Of a DNA stretch of 64,000 nt, positions 43,342 through 52,077 are shown piece after piece (the stretch's first letter is position 1; the number at the start of each line of letters is the position of its first letter). The notes under the pieces were generated by a model. The model was not told where the DNA came from and ran no database searches. It saw only the letters and a program-made list of their open reading frames with translations. The DNA lies in NCBI RefSeq assembly GCF_008329585.1, contig NZ_NPKP01000007.1, positions 62,001-126,000 on the forward strand. The letters are read 5' to 3'. Source of the DNA: Mycolicibacterium sp. P9-22. GTDB taxonomy: Bacteria > Actinomycetota > Actinomycetes > Mycobacteriales > Mycobacteriaceae. Made by a program: the position numbers and the translations under genes.

Positions 43342-44805
43342 ATGGATGGGGTGACGGTTTTGGACATCAACAGGGCGCGGCGATGCTTGAGCAAGGTGGC
43401 CGTCGCGGCGATTGCGCTGACGGCCGTCGCATGTGACGGCGGCACAGGTTCGGGCGTGGCTTCGGACGCTCCGACCGATGAGGTGACCGCGGACCAGATT
43501 CGGGACATCGCCAAGCAGGCCTACATTTACGGCTTTCCGATGGTGGACAACTACCGCATCCAGTACGCCTACTTCCAGGACAGGCAGAACCCGCAATACA
43601 AGGCCCCCTGGAACACGCTGCACTCCAACGCGCAGGTGTTCACGCCCGCCGACACCGCCATTCAGACCCCCAACTCGGATACGCCCTACAGTTTCTTCGG
43701 GGCCGATCTGCGTACCGAGCCCTACGTTCTGAGCGTTCCGACCATCGAGGCGAAGCGCTACTACTCGCTGCAGTTCATGGACGAGTACATGTACAACTTC
43801 GACTACGTGGGTAGCCGGACAACCGGAAACGATGCCGGCAAATACCTGCTCGCCGGGCCGAATTGGAAGGGCGAGAAGCCCGCCGGTATCGACAAGGTGA
43901 TCCGCTCGGACACCGAATTCGCCTTCGTCGCATACCGGACCCAGCTGTTCGGACCCGCAGACCTCGACAATGTCAAGGCGATTCAGGCCAGGTACGGGGC
44001 ACAACCGCTGTCGGCGTTCGAGGGCAAGCCGGCGCCGGCCGCCGCTCCCGCAGTGGATTTCGTGGTTCCGCAGACTGCAGAAGAAGAGCGCAAGTCTCCG
44101 CAGTTCTTCGAAACCCTCAACTTCGTTCTGCAGTTCGCGCCGGTCTTGGACACCGAGAAGGAGCTGCGCGCGAAGTTCGCCTCGATCGGTATCGGCACGC
44201 ACGGGAAACTGGACGTCGCGTCGCTGAGCCAGGACAAGCGGGACGCTTTCCAGGCCGCGATCGCCGATGCCTGGAAGGAATACGGTCCGACGCAGGCGAA
44301 GGTCGACAGCGGGCAGATCTCACCCAGCGAGCTGTTCGGCAACCGCCAGACGCTCGGCACCAACTACCTCTATCGGATGGCCGGTGCCGTCAACGGCATC
44401 TTCGGCAATGACAAGGCCGAAGCGATGTACCCGAGTGCCTCGACAGACTCCGGCGGCGATCCGCTCGACGGCGCGAACAACTACATCTACCGCTACGCGC
44501 CCGGACAGCTGCCGCCGGTGAACGCGTTCTGGTCGCTCACGATGTACCGGATGCCGCAGAGCCTCCTGGTCGCCAACCCGATCAACCGCTACCTCATCAA
44601 CTCGCCGATGCTGCCCGATCTGAAGCAGGATGCCGACGGCGGCTACACCATCTATGTTCAGCGGGAGAACCCGGGACCGGAGCAGGAGTCCAACTGGCTG
44701 CCATCTCCGGAGGGGCCGTTCCGGTTGACGCAGCGGCTGTACTGGCCCATAGAAGCCGCGCTCGACGGCACGTGGCAGGCGCCGGTGCCGCGGAAGGTCG
44801 ATTGA
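43342..44805 (+). CDS. DUF1254/DUF1214 lipoprotein, copy 1
   Basis: The 487-residue protein starts at ATG 43342 (a longer reading from 43306 exists). Residues 10-31 are a lipoprotein signal with lipobox ALTAVAC. DUF1254 (AKQAYIYGFPMVDNYRI, TPADTAIQTPNSDTPYS) and DUF1214 (YLYRMAGAVNGIFGNDKAEAMYP, FWSLTMYRMPQSLLVANPINRYLINS) are joined in one chain. Proteins of this family are exported, with unknown biochemistry. It is followed within 6 bases by a paralogue of similar length. Confidence 0.85.
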   Translation: MDGVTVLDINRARRCLSKVAVAAIALTAVACDGGTGSGVASDAPTDEVTADQIRDIAKQAYIYGFPMVDNYRIQYAYFQDRQNPQYKAPWNTLHSNAQVFTPADTAIQTPNSDTPYSFFGADLRTEPYVLSVPTIEAKRYYSLQFMDEYMYNFDYVGSRTTGNDAGKYLLAGPNWKGEKPAGIDKVIRSDTEFAFVAYRTQLFGPADLDNVKAIQARYGAQPLSAFEGKPAPAAAPAVDFVVPQTAEEERKSPQFFETLNFVLQFAPVLDTEKELRAKFASIGIGTHGKLDVASLSQDKRDAFQAAIADAWKEYGPTQAKVDSGQISPSELFGNRQTLGTNYLYRMAGAVNGIFGNDKAEAMYPSASTDSGGDPLDGANNYIYRYAPGQLPPVNAFWSLTMYRMPQSLLVANPINRYLINSPMLPDLKQDADGGYTIYVQRENPGPEQESNWLPSPEGPFRLTQRLYWPIEAALDGTWQAPVPRKVD

Positions 44806-44810
44806 GCGCG

Positions 44811-46247
44811 ATGCCGAGACGACATGGGTCGTGGCGCCGCTGGTCAGTCGTCGTGACGGCGGCGACGCTCGCGATGACCATGACCGGCTGCGGTAGCGAC
44901 AATGAATCGAAGGAGCAGTCCGTGATGACCACCGCACAGATCCGGGAGATCGCCAAACAGGCCTACGTCTATGGCTTTCCGATGGTGGACAACTACCGGA
45001 TCCAGTACGCGTACTTCCAGGACGAGCAGGGCTCACAGTTCCGCAGCACGTGGAACACCCTGCACTCCGATGCCCACGTGGCCACCCCCGCGGATACCGC
45101 TGTGCAGACGCCGAACTCGGATACCCCGTACACGACTCTGGGCGCCGACCTACGCGACGAGCCGTTGGTTCTGACGGTGCCCGAGGTACCGAGCAACCGC
45201 TACTACTCGGTGCAGCTGATCGACGGCTACACCTACAACATGGGTTACCTCGGCAGCCGAGCCACCGGAAACAAGCCCGGGAAGTATCTCCTCGCCGGTC
45301 CGAACTGGAAGGGCGACAAGCCTGCCGGTATCGACAAGGTGCTGCACGCAGAGACCGACTTCGTGCTCGTGCTGTACCGCACCCAGCTGTTCGGCCCCGA
45401 CGACATCGACAGCGTGAAGGCGATCCAGGCCGGCTACGGAGTGGAACCGCTGTCTAAGTTCCTCGGCGCGGTCGCGCCCGAGGCGCCGGCCGCGATCGAC
45501 TTCGTGGTCCCCCAGACGCCGGATGAGCAGCGCACATCGACGAAGTTCTTCGAGACGCTCGACTTCGTGCTGAGGTACGTGCCGGTGCTGGACTCCGAGA
45601 AGGACCTGCGGGCGAAGTTCTCCTCGATCGGAATCGGCACCGGTGAGAAGCTCGAGATCGGTGCGTTGCCGGCGGATCAGCAGCAGGCCTTCCAGGACGG
45701 GCTCACCGATGCCTGGACCGAATACGACGCAGTGCAGGCGAAGGTCGACACTGGTGAGGTCACGGCCGCCCAGCTGTTCGGGACCCGTCAGATGGTGGGC
45801 ACCAACTACCTGTACCGGATGGCCGGGGCGATCAACGGCATCTACGGCAACGACGCCGCCGAGGCGATGTACCCGATCTTCCGCCTCGATTCCGCGGGCA
45901 CCTTTTTGACCGGCGCGAACAAGTACACCTATCGATTCGCGCCCGGTCAATTGCCGCCGGTCAAGGGCTTCTGGTCGATCACCATGTATCGGCTGCCGGA
46001 GAGCCTGCTGGTGGCCAACCCGATCGACCGCTACCTCATCAACTCGCCGATGCTGCCCGATCTGAAACAGGATGCCGATGGTGGCTACACCTTCTACGTC
46101 CAGCGGGAGTCCCCCGGCGCGGACAAGGAGTCGAACTGGTTGCCGGCACCGGACGGTCCGTTCGTGTTGATCGAGCGGCTGTACTGGCCCGAGGAAGCGG
46201 CGATCGATGGAACCTGGAAAGCGCCGTTACCGCAGCGAGTCCCGTGA
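44811..46247 (+). CDS. DUF1254/DUF1214 lipoprotein, copy 2
   Basis: ATG 44811, five bases after the first copy stop, gives 478 residues with lipobox MTMTGCGS. The domain order equals copy 1, with the same GFPMVDNYRIQYAYFQD, WNTLHSxAxVxTPADTA and YLINSPMLPDLKQDADGGYT blocks. The N-terminal region after the lipid Cys is shorter. Copies look like a recent tandem duplication, but many surface positions differ, so they may have distinct ligands. Confidence 0.85.
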   Translation: MPRRHGSWRRWSVVVTAATLAMTMTGCGSDNESKEQSVMTTAQIREIAKQAYVYGFPMVDNYRIQYAYFQDEQGSQFRSTWNTLHSDAHVATPADTAVQTPNSDTPYTTLGADLRDEPLVLTVPEVPSNRYYSVQLIDGYTYNMGYLGSRATGNKPGKYLLAGPNWKGDKPAGIDKVLHAETDFVLVLYRTQLFGPDDIDSVKAIQAGYGVEPLSKFLGAVAPEAPAAIDFVVPQTPDEQRTSTKFFETLDFVLRYVPVLDSEKDLRAKFSSIGIGTGEKLEIGALPADQQQAFQDGLTDAWTEYDAVQAKVDTGEVTAAQLFGTRQMVGTNYLYRMAGAINGIYGNDAAEAMYPIFRLDSAGTFLTGANKYTYRFAPGQLPPVKGFWSITMYRLPESLLVANPIDRYLINSPMLPDLKQDADGGYTFYVQRESPGADKESNWLPAPDGPFVLIERLYWPEEAAIDGTWKAPLPQRVP

Positions 46248-46295
46248 CCCGCGTCTGGATGCTCATACCGGCCAACTGATGAAAGGTATTCACCG

Positions 46296-46670
46296 ATGAA
46301 ACTGACAGTCTTGGGCGCCGGTGCACTCGCACTCGTCGCCGGAGCCCTGGTCGGCGGTGCCGCGGCCAACGCGGAGCCGCTCACCGAGCCGCTGCGCCCA
46401 CCCAATTGTTCTGCCGCCGATCTGGCCGGCATCGCCTCCGGGGTTGCCGCGGCGACGTCGGCCTACCTGTTCACCCATCCCGAGCTGAACGATTTCTTCA
46501 CCAGCCTGCACGGGCGACCACACGATGAGGTGCCCGAATCCACCAGGGCCTACTTCGACATCCACCCGCAGGAGCACGCAGAGTTGAGGGGCATCCGCCA
46601 GCCACTCGTCGATTTCCGCAACCGCTGCGGCTACAGCGCCCCCGGCTCGTTCGAAGGACAGCCATCGTGA
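46296..46670 (+). CDS. Secreted haemophore-type heme-binding protein, second copy
   Basis: The 124-residue protein starts behind AAAGG with a signal peptide ending AAANA. It shares PPNC(S/T)AADLAG, TSAYLFTHPEx NxFF and RCG with the copy at 14955, so it is an MHB-family (Rv0203-like) heme-binding protein. It lacks the acidic tail of the first copy and ends YSAPGSFEGQPS. It overlaps the next small gene by four bases. Confidence 0.84.
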   Translation: MKLTVLGAGALALVAGALVGGAAANAEPLTEPLRPPNCSAADLAGIASGVAAATSAYLFTHPELNDFFTSLHGRPHDEVPESTRAYFDIHPQEHAELRGIRQPLVDFRNRCGYSAPGSFEGQPS

Positions 46671-46981
46671 GTGGATCTCGTCGGTCGGTCCGGGCCCGCG
46701 CCATGACTGCTGCGCTCGCATTGATGACATTGCCCGGCGTCATCGTGTTGGGCGTGCCCGCCGGCACCGCCCATGCCGACGTGTGTGCCAGTGCCGGGCG
46801 CCGGATCTCGGTCGGGGGATGCGTCAACATCGCTGACGCGGTGGCCCCGTACGTCCCGCCACCGGCGTACTACGCCCCGCTGCCCGAGGACGCGCCGCCG
46901 CCACCACCGCCGCCGGGTTCCAATGTCAGCGGCTGCGTCGGCTACAACGGGCGATGGGTGAACGCCGGCGGCTGCAACTAG
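46667..46981 (+). CDS. Small secreted Pro-rich protein with repeated Cys-Gly motifs
   Basis: GTG start overlapping the heme-binding gene stop (GTGA). 104 residues: signal peptide ending TAHA, four Cys in two similar blocks (DVCASAGRRISVGGCVN and SGCVGYNGRWVNAGGCN) separated by a Pro-rich linker (EDAPPPPPPPGS). Two-block structure suggests an internal duplication. No known family; co-expression with the heme-binding protein is likely. It ends 9 bases from the convergent coiled-coil gene. Confidence 0.75.
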   Translation: MSGSRRSVRARAMTAALALMTLPGVIVLGVPAGTAHADVCASAGRRISVGGCVNIADAVAPYVPPPAYYAPLPEDAPPPPPPPGSNVSGCVGYNGRWVNAGGCN

Positions 46982-46990
46982 CTCACGGCG

Positions 46991-48094
46991 TCAGCGGCGC
47001 GGCGTCACGGTGATGTGCACGTGATCGAAGTGGCCGTAACCAGATGCCTGCGGACCGGCGGGCGTGTAATAAGTGCCACGCCAGATCACGTCCTGTAGCC
47101 CGAACCGGCCCGCATTGGCCATTGCGAACGCCATGATCTGATCTCCCAGCGCGATGCCCTCGGGGCTGCCTGAGTTGGGGATCATGATGTCGATCGCCAG
47201 GCCGCTCGGGTGCCACGGCTTCGAGTCCGGCCGGACTCCACCGATCTCGCCGATCTGGGGGAACTGAGCGCTGACGGCCCGGGCCGCCAGAATCGCGTTC
47301 GGCTGCAGTCCGGCCTCGTTGGCGACGCCGACGGGCAGAGCCGCCTCCGGGATGTCCATGACCGCGGCGGCCAGGGACGGCGGGGCGGGCATCGCAATGA
47401 TCGCCGGGTCGGTCGGAGCGGGGGCGCTCGGCGGTGCGGGCGGCACCGCATTGTCGACGGCCGCCTGCTGCTGCGGTGTCAGCGCCGCGTACTGGGCCTC
47501 CGCCGCCGCGATCTGCTTGAGCATCTCACCGAGCTTGGCCTGCAATTCGGCGCGCACCGCGGCAGCCTTCTCGGCCGCGGCACGGGCGCCGGCAGCCGAT
47601 TTCTCGGAGGCCTGGGCGGCAGTGGCCGCGCGCTCCCGTGTTTCCAGGAAGACCTTCATCTGGTCGGCGGCCTGCGCGGCCACCGTCCGCTGCAGCGAGA
47701 GCCGGTCGATGAGCTGCTGAGGGGAGCCGGCGGTCAGCACCGCCGCCATCTGACCGCTGCGTCCACTCATGTATTCCATCGCGGCAACCCGGTTGACCGC
47801 GGCCTGATAGGGCTGCAGTTGGGCGTTGGCGGCCTCGAGGGTTTGGAGGTCGGCGCGGTGGCGGTCGTCGGCCGCTGTCTGCACGGCCAGGGTCGCGTCG
47901 ACGTCGCGTTGGGCGGCGGTGACCGCCTGGCGACTCTGCACCGCCTGCTGGGACAACTCGTTGAGCTTGGCCAGCGCATCGGCCGCGGGGTCGGCATACG
48001 CGCCGCCGATCGAAAGAGCCAGGACCAAGATCGAAACCGCGAATCCGCACACCGCTCGCCGAAGTGAATGGCGCTCGGTCATTCGGATTGTCAC
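46991..48094 (-). CDS. Exported coiled-coil protein with VldE/ARB_07466-like C-terminal domain
   Basis: The 367-residue protein (or 363 from ATG 48082) has a signal peptide ending GGAYA. Residues 35-200 form an Ala/Gln-rich coiled coil as in RipA/RipB-type N-termini. A Pro-rich linker (PPAPPSAPAPTDP) leads to a C-terminal domain with KPWHPSGLAIDIMIPN and YGHFDHVHITV. Its His-x-Asp/His pattern resembles M15 peptidase-like folds, but metal residues are not proven. It is probably a cell-wall associated factor. Confidence 0.75.
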   Translation of the reverse strand: MTIRMTERHSLRRAVCGFAVSILVLALSIGGAYADPAADALAKLNELSQQAVQSRQAVTAAQRDVDATLAVQTAADDRHRADLQTLEAANAQLQPYQAAVNRVAAMEYMSGRSGQMAAVLTAGSPQQLIDRLSLQRTVAAQAADQMKVFLETRERAATAAQASEKSAAGARAAAEKAAAVRAELQAKLGEMLKQIAAAEAQYAALTPQQQAAVDNAVPPAPPSAPAPTDPAIIAMPAPPSLAAAVMDIPEAALPVGVANEAGLQPNAILAARAVSAQFPQIGEIGGVRPDSKPWHPSGLAIDIMIPNSGSPEGIALGDQIMAFAMANAGRFGLQDVIWRGTYYTPAGPQASGYGHFDHVHITVTPRR

Positions 48095-48281
48095 GGTCCT
48101 TCGCTATGGGACCGATCGTGGCCCGGCTGTCGACTGTCCCCCGACACGGTACGAACTGGCACCGGCGATGTCCACTCGTCGCGAGACGTGGGCCTCGCGG
48201 CCCCGGTTGCGGGGCATCCAGGCGGCCACGGTCGCCATGACTCCGAGCACGGCGCCGCGAGCAAGTGGGGGCGGGCCGGTC

Positions 48282-48651
48282 GCGATCGACCGAGTCGTCG
48301 ACGCACTGCCGGGTTTCGAATGGGATGTCGTCGGCGACGGGCGCATCTGGCCATTCCCACAGCAACGCACCGATCACGCTCTCCCCCGACGAACTCATCC
48401 TGCACAGCGACGCGGGCGTCCCTTATGTCATTCCCGAAGTGGCCCTTCTGTTCGAAGCCAAACACCTGCGCCTCAAAGACCAGGACGACTTCCGCAACGT
48501 CCTGCCGGCACTGACTCAGAGCCGACGATTGCGCCTCCGCGACTGGCTCACCCAGACCCACCCCGGCCACCCCTGGATCGAGGCCCTTCATGACCGGCGT
48601 GACTGCCCGGGGGTCGACTTTGCCTCTGGTGATTGCAGTTTCGAATGGTGA
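48282..48651 (+). pseudogene. Remnant of an aminoglycoside/lincosamide-type nucleotidyltransferase-like gene
   Basis: Frame 1 reads DRVVDALPGFEWDVVGDGRIWPFPQQ (from 48282). The frame then breaks near 48360-48380, and frame 2 continues ITLSPDELILHSDAGVPYVIPEVALLFEAKHLRLKDQDDF ... HPGHPWIEAL to the stop at 48651. The second block matches the C-terminal part of a family of predicted nucleotidyltransferases (APEVVLLFKAK ... DExDF ... HPGHPW). About 35-45 residues that normally sit between the two blocks are missing, as is the N-terminal half. This is a decayed gene with a frameshift and an internal deletion. Confidence 0.6.
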
Positions 48652-48875
48652 CCAGTTCGCTGAAAACACGAGGCCTACTACAGACGCCGCGGTTGAATGC
48701 CTCTGGGCCACAGCGCAAGTTAAGCTCCGCGACCTGGCCCAGCCTGCCCGAAGCGATGTCAGGTTCGCCGTAGGAAATTTGAACGAAAGCGTCAATTACC
48801 GCCACGAGGACCACTCGACCATCGGTATGATAAGGCCCTGGAGCAAAGAGATACCTTGGGGGGGCCTTTCATCCG

Positions 48876-49358
48876 ATGGCTACCGAACTGGCTCGGCTCG
48901 TCGCAGCCTTGAGGAAAACACTCGAGTGTCTCCACGGATCCGTTGACGACCTGGCGCGCGAGTTGATGCGGGTGCTCGGGGTCAATGAGACCGACCGACG
49001 TGCCCTGGAACTCATCCTCCTTGCCGGCGAAAAGGTCACGACGCCCGGGCTTCTGGCCCGTCGGCTCGGCCTCACGGCCGCTGGCACCACAATCGTGCTC
49101 AACCGCTTGGAGAAACTCGGCTACGTCAGTCGATCGCTACATCCGACAGATCGCCGACGAGTAACCGTGGTGGCCACAGATCTCGCGTATCGCCGAATCT
49201 CGGAACTCCTCTCCCCGATGCTCGACCAGGGCGCAAAGGTGTTGTTGGGCTACACCGCAGCGGAGATTGCCCTGATCGCCGGTTTTGTCAGTAGCACCGT
49301 CGACCTACAACAAACTCACGTCAACTGGTTGCGCGAAGTGGATCCTTACCCTCACTAG
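48876..49358 (+). CDS. MarR family transcriptional regulator
   Basis: The 160-residue protein shows a winged helix-turn-helix: LGVNETDRRALELIL, TTPGLLARRLGLTAAGTTIVLNRLEKLGYVSRSLHPTDRRRVTVVAT. The DxRxxx wing motif (TDRRR) is present. The C-terminal helix dimerises. Its targets are not adjacent, but the TACCTT-GGG motif before its own start also occurs twice upstream of the gene at 49953, which suggests a shared regulator. A long non-coding stretch follows. Confidence 0.85.
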   Translation: MATELARLVAALRKTLECLHGSVDDLARELMRVLGVNETDRRALELILLAGEKVTTPGLLARRLGLTAAGTTIVLNRLEKLGYVSRSLHPTDRRRVTVVATDLAYRRISELLSPMLDQGAKVLLGYTAAEIALIAGFVSSTVDLQQTHVNWLREVDPYPH

Positions 49359-49952
49359 ACGGCATCGTCGACCATGCGAGACGCCAGACGGTGCCGCTGG
49401 CGCGGCGGAAATACCCGAGTCCGTGCGGGCTGGAGCGTGTTGGCGGGTCGCTGCCGTGGCGTAAGACGGCCCTGGCTGCCGAGCTGCTGCGAACAACCGG
49501 CGTTCACCATCCCGGGCAAGGCCCATCCGCCGGCCGCAGGTGCCGACGATCCTGCTGACTGTCTGCTTACGCCTGGCGGGTCCAAGCTGCCACGACTGTA
49601 AGACCGCGACCCGCCATTCGGCTGGACAGCACCTTGACATCAATTCGGCCGCGCTGGTGACATTTGGTCACGACCAGCCCAGAGGAGGGCCGACCAAACC
49701 ACTGAGAAGTACCTTTGGGCAATTAATACCTTTGCGCAATTAGTTAAATGGCATCAACTGTCGACTCTTTGATTATTGACATCTAGTCATCTGTTCGCCC
49801 TGAAATGGTAAAACCACATCTCAACTGGACAAATGCGAACTAGTATCGTTTGCGGATCGCGAAGTAAGGTCGGCAGTATTTTCATTCTTGCCTCACCAAT
49901 ATTTTTCCCAGGTAATTTCAGGTATCCGGTCCACCAATTACCAGGAGATTAC
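49359..49952. other. 594-bp region upstream of the GjpA-like gene, no protein gene supported
   Basis: AT content rises strongly from about 49690 to 49930. A tandem direct repeat lies at 49711-49742. Open frames in 49374-49740 are opposite or shifted with no family likeness. GGTAATTTC and AGGAGATT precede the ATG at 49953, which is the ribosome site. Confidence 0.5.
49711..49742. repeat. Tandem direct repeat, 15-mer twice at 17-base period
   Basis: ACCTTTGGGCAATTA (49711-49725) and ACCTTTGCGCAATTA (49728-49742) differ at one base. The repeat lies about 210 bases upstream of the GjpA-like start, and a related TACCTTGGGG stands before the MarR gene at about 48852. Helical periodicity fits a protein bound at two same-face sites. 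Confidence 0.5.
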
Positions 49953-51377
49953 ATGAGCGCTGCCGTCCGATCCCGTCTGAACATTGGCATTGCGGTGGCC
50001 GGCGCCGGCGTAATAGCGCTTGCCCCGCTCAATCCATCGGTACCCACCATCGCCGAGCCGCTGGCGCATTCGGTGTCCCAGGCCGCGGTTGCGCTCAGCG
50101 CAACGACCAACCCCATCGAGCAATGGTTGCAGATCATCAACACCACGCTCGCCAATGGCGGCGCGCTGGCCCAGACCTATCTGGACAATCCCCTGCCGAT
50201 CCTGCGCCAGCTGATCCTCAATGGCATCGGCTACGGTGAGCAGACGGTCGCGGCACTGCAGGCGACAGTCACCAACCTCATCACCAACCTACGGCCGGAC
50301 AACCCGAACGGGCTCCCGATGCAGCTCGGAGCCGCCTGGGATCTGCTTCGAGCAGGTGACATCGCCAACGGCCTACCAGCTGTGTATGGGGCACTGGCAG
50401 GGTATGCGCTCTTCAGTGCCTTTCCGCTGATCAATGTGGTCGAAATCCCCATTGCCATGGCCCAGAACTTCGCGAATGTCGTCGAGGCAGGTTTGGGCGG
50501 CGTCGTGCAGCTGGCTCTAGGCGTCCTCTCCGTTCCCGCAGCCGTCGTCGGGGCAACCGCGTCCCAGCTCCAGGCCGTGTTCGACGCGGTCAAGGCCGGC
50601 GACTTGCTGGGCACAATCAACGAGGCGCTCGGCGTTCCGGGTGCATTCGTCGGAGCTTTGCTCAACGGGTTCGGCTTTAACCCCGGACTGCTGAGCCCGG
50701 ACGGTTTTGTTCACATCGCGATTAGAACTCTGAACTCGATCGCGGAGGCGCTTGGTGCGGCACCGGTGGCGGCGCCGATGCTCGCGCCCTTCGCTGCGAA
50801 GGCCGGCGATACCGGACCGTCCGCACTGCCTTCGGACCCCTCGACGGTTGCCACGGTCACCTTGGACACCGATGCTGGTGTCACTGATGGTGCAACGCAT
50901 GCCCTAGCAACGGAGACCACCCCGGACGACACCATCGTCACCGAACCTGTTGCCACCGAACCTGTTGCGGAACCCCTCGCGGCCGAACCCGTCGCCACCG
51001 AACCTGTATCGACAGAACCCGTCATGACAGAGCCTGCCGCCACGGAACCCGCCGTGACCGAATCCGCGGCTAACGAGCCCGTCGCCAACGAACCTGTCTC
51101 GACAGAGCCCGCCGCCACGGAACCCGCCGCCACCCACACCGAGGCGGCCGCAGAGCAAGAATCCTCGAAGCGGGAATTGAGGACGACGATGGGGGCGTCC
51201 GGTGGTGAAGCCGGCGTCAGCCGGTCCGCGGTCGTCAAGAAGGGAGAGGCCGCGACGTCTGCCGGGTCGACCAGCCACGAAAACCACTCGGATAGAACCG
51301 ATTTCGGCAGGGACAGCACCAGCTCCCACAACGAAAGCGGCCCGTCCGGAAACGATTCTTCCAGCGCCGCAGCGTAA
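49953..51377 (+). CDS. Exported GjpA-like protein with Glu-Pro repeat region
   Basis: ATG 49953 (AGGAGATT upstream) gives 474 residues; 49833 is not used. A signal sequence (residues 5-30, IAVAGAGVIALAPL) is followed by a ~230-residue Ala/Leu/Val-rich domain (NPIEQWLQIINTTLANGGA, AAWDLLRAGDIANGLPAVYGAL, QLQAVFDAVKAGDL) resembling the mycobacterial GjpA-like group annotated as outer-membrane porins. A repeat-rich, Ser-rich tail follows. Porin function is an inference; the N-terminal domain is predicted helical and lacks an obvious beta-barrel pattern. Confidence 0.65.
   Translation: MSAAVRSRLNIGIAVAGAGVIALAPLNPSVPTIAEPLAHSVSQAAVALSATTNPIEQWLQIINTTLANGGALAQTYLDNPLPILRQLILNGIGYGEQTVAALQATVTNLITNLRPDNPNGLPMQLGAAWDLLRAGDIANGLPAVYGALAGYALFSAFPLINVVEIPIAMAQNFANVVEAGLGGVVQLALGVLSVPAAVVGATASQLQAVFDAVKAGDLLGTINEALGVPGAFVGALLNGFGFNPGLLSPDGFVHIAIRTLNSIAEALGAAPVAAPMLAPFAAKAGDTGPSALPSDPSTVATVTLDTDAGVTDGATHALATETTPDDTIVTEPVATEPVAEPLAAEPVATEPVSTEPVMTEPAATEPAVTESAANEPVANEPVSTEPAATEPAATHTEAAAEQESSKRELRTTMGASGGEAGVSRSAVVKKGEAATSAGSTSHENHSDRTDFGRDSTSSHNESGPSGNDSSSAAA
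50943..51143 (+). repeat. TEPVA/TEPAA protein repeat in the GjpA-like gene
   Basis: About sixteen copies of a 4-5 residue (A/S/T)EP(V/A/L) unit, such as EPVATEP, occupy the region. GC-rich codons vary between copies, so the repeat was not made by a recent slip. Such Glu-Pro rods often extend a surface domain from the cell wall. Confidence 0.6.
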
Positions 51378-52077
51378 ACACCCCGTCACGACCGGTGGGC
51401 CCCGCTCCTGAGCGTGGCCCACCGTCGTCTCATATCCCCGGGATGGGGTCTTTGCCGAACTAACCCAAAGTCCTCTACCGCGCCATTCGCGGTTCAGGCA
51501 TCGAGCCACTTGTGCCGGTTCGGATTCATTTCAGATATTTTCTCCGGGCGAGCGTGTCGGAGTTCCTCTCGACAATGACGGCGACCTCAGCTGGGCTGCA
51601 ATCGGCGGTCGCATGAATTGATGCGCCGTGGCGTCTAGGGTTTGGCGATAGCTTCCGTCGCCTTCTAGGAACTAGAGATATCCAAGGGAGTTCGGGTGCC
51701 ATCAGAACGAGACGCCGGGCACTTGGGCTCGGGCATCAACTTTCCCGTAAACCGTCGGTGTCTAGCCGGCCGAAATTGGACGGGTCGTAATATCATTTCG
51801 CGGCGCATTCATTAACTCGTCGCGGACGCTCCGATCGACCCGGACGAGATCGCCACCCGATGATGGGATCAATCGAAACAGACGAAACGTGCAGGGACAA
51901 GTATTCGACCGAAAGCCAAGTTGCCTGAATCGAAAATAGCAACGACCCTCGACTGGATTCATCCAGTCGAGGGTCATTTGCCGCTAATGGCATTCAGAAT
52001 CTGCCCCGACCCGCGCAGCGCCACCCTTACGTAAAGGCGGGCCATTGCGGGCCGCAGCCGAACTCCGCGCTACTTGG
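51378..52077. other. 700-bp region without a supported protein gene
   Basis: GC is lower and stop codons are frequent in all frames, notably 51620-51990. It contains an isolated hairpin (51944-51975). No promoter or ORF is certain. A small RNA transcribed leftward or rightward from here is possible. Confidence 0.5.
51944..51975. terminator. Strong hairpin, terminator-like
   Basis: GACCCTCGACTGGAT (51944-51958) pairs perfectly with ATCCAGTCGAGGGTC (51961-51975) across TC. The 15-bp stem stands 102 bases downstream of the secreted-protein stop at 52078 and 567 bases past the GjpA-like stop. Read leftward, it is followed by GTTGCTATTTTCG. It may terminate the leftward gene or a small RNA. Confidence 0.65.

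Noticed and set aside
49374..49643. Short open frames on both strands between MarR and the GjpA-like gene
   Set aside because: They have no start with a ribosome site, odd amino-acid content and no family likeness.
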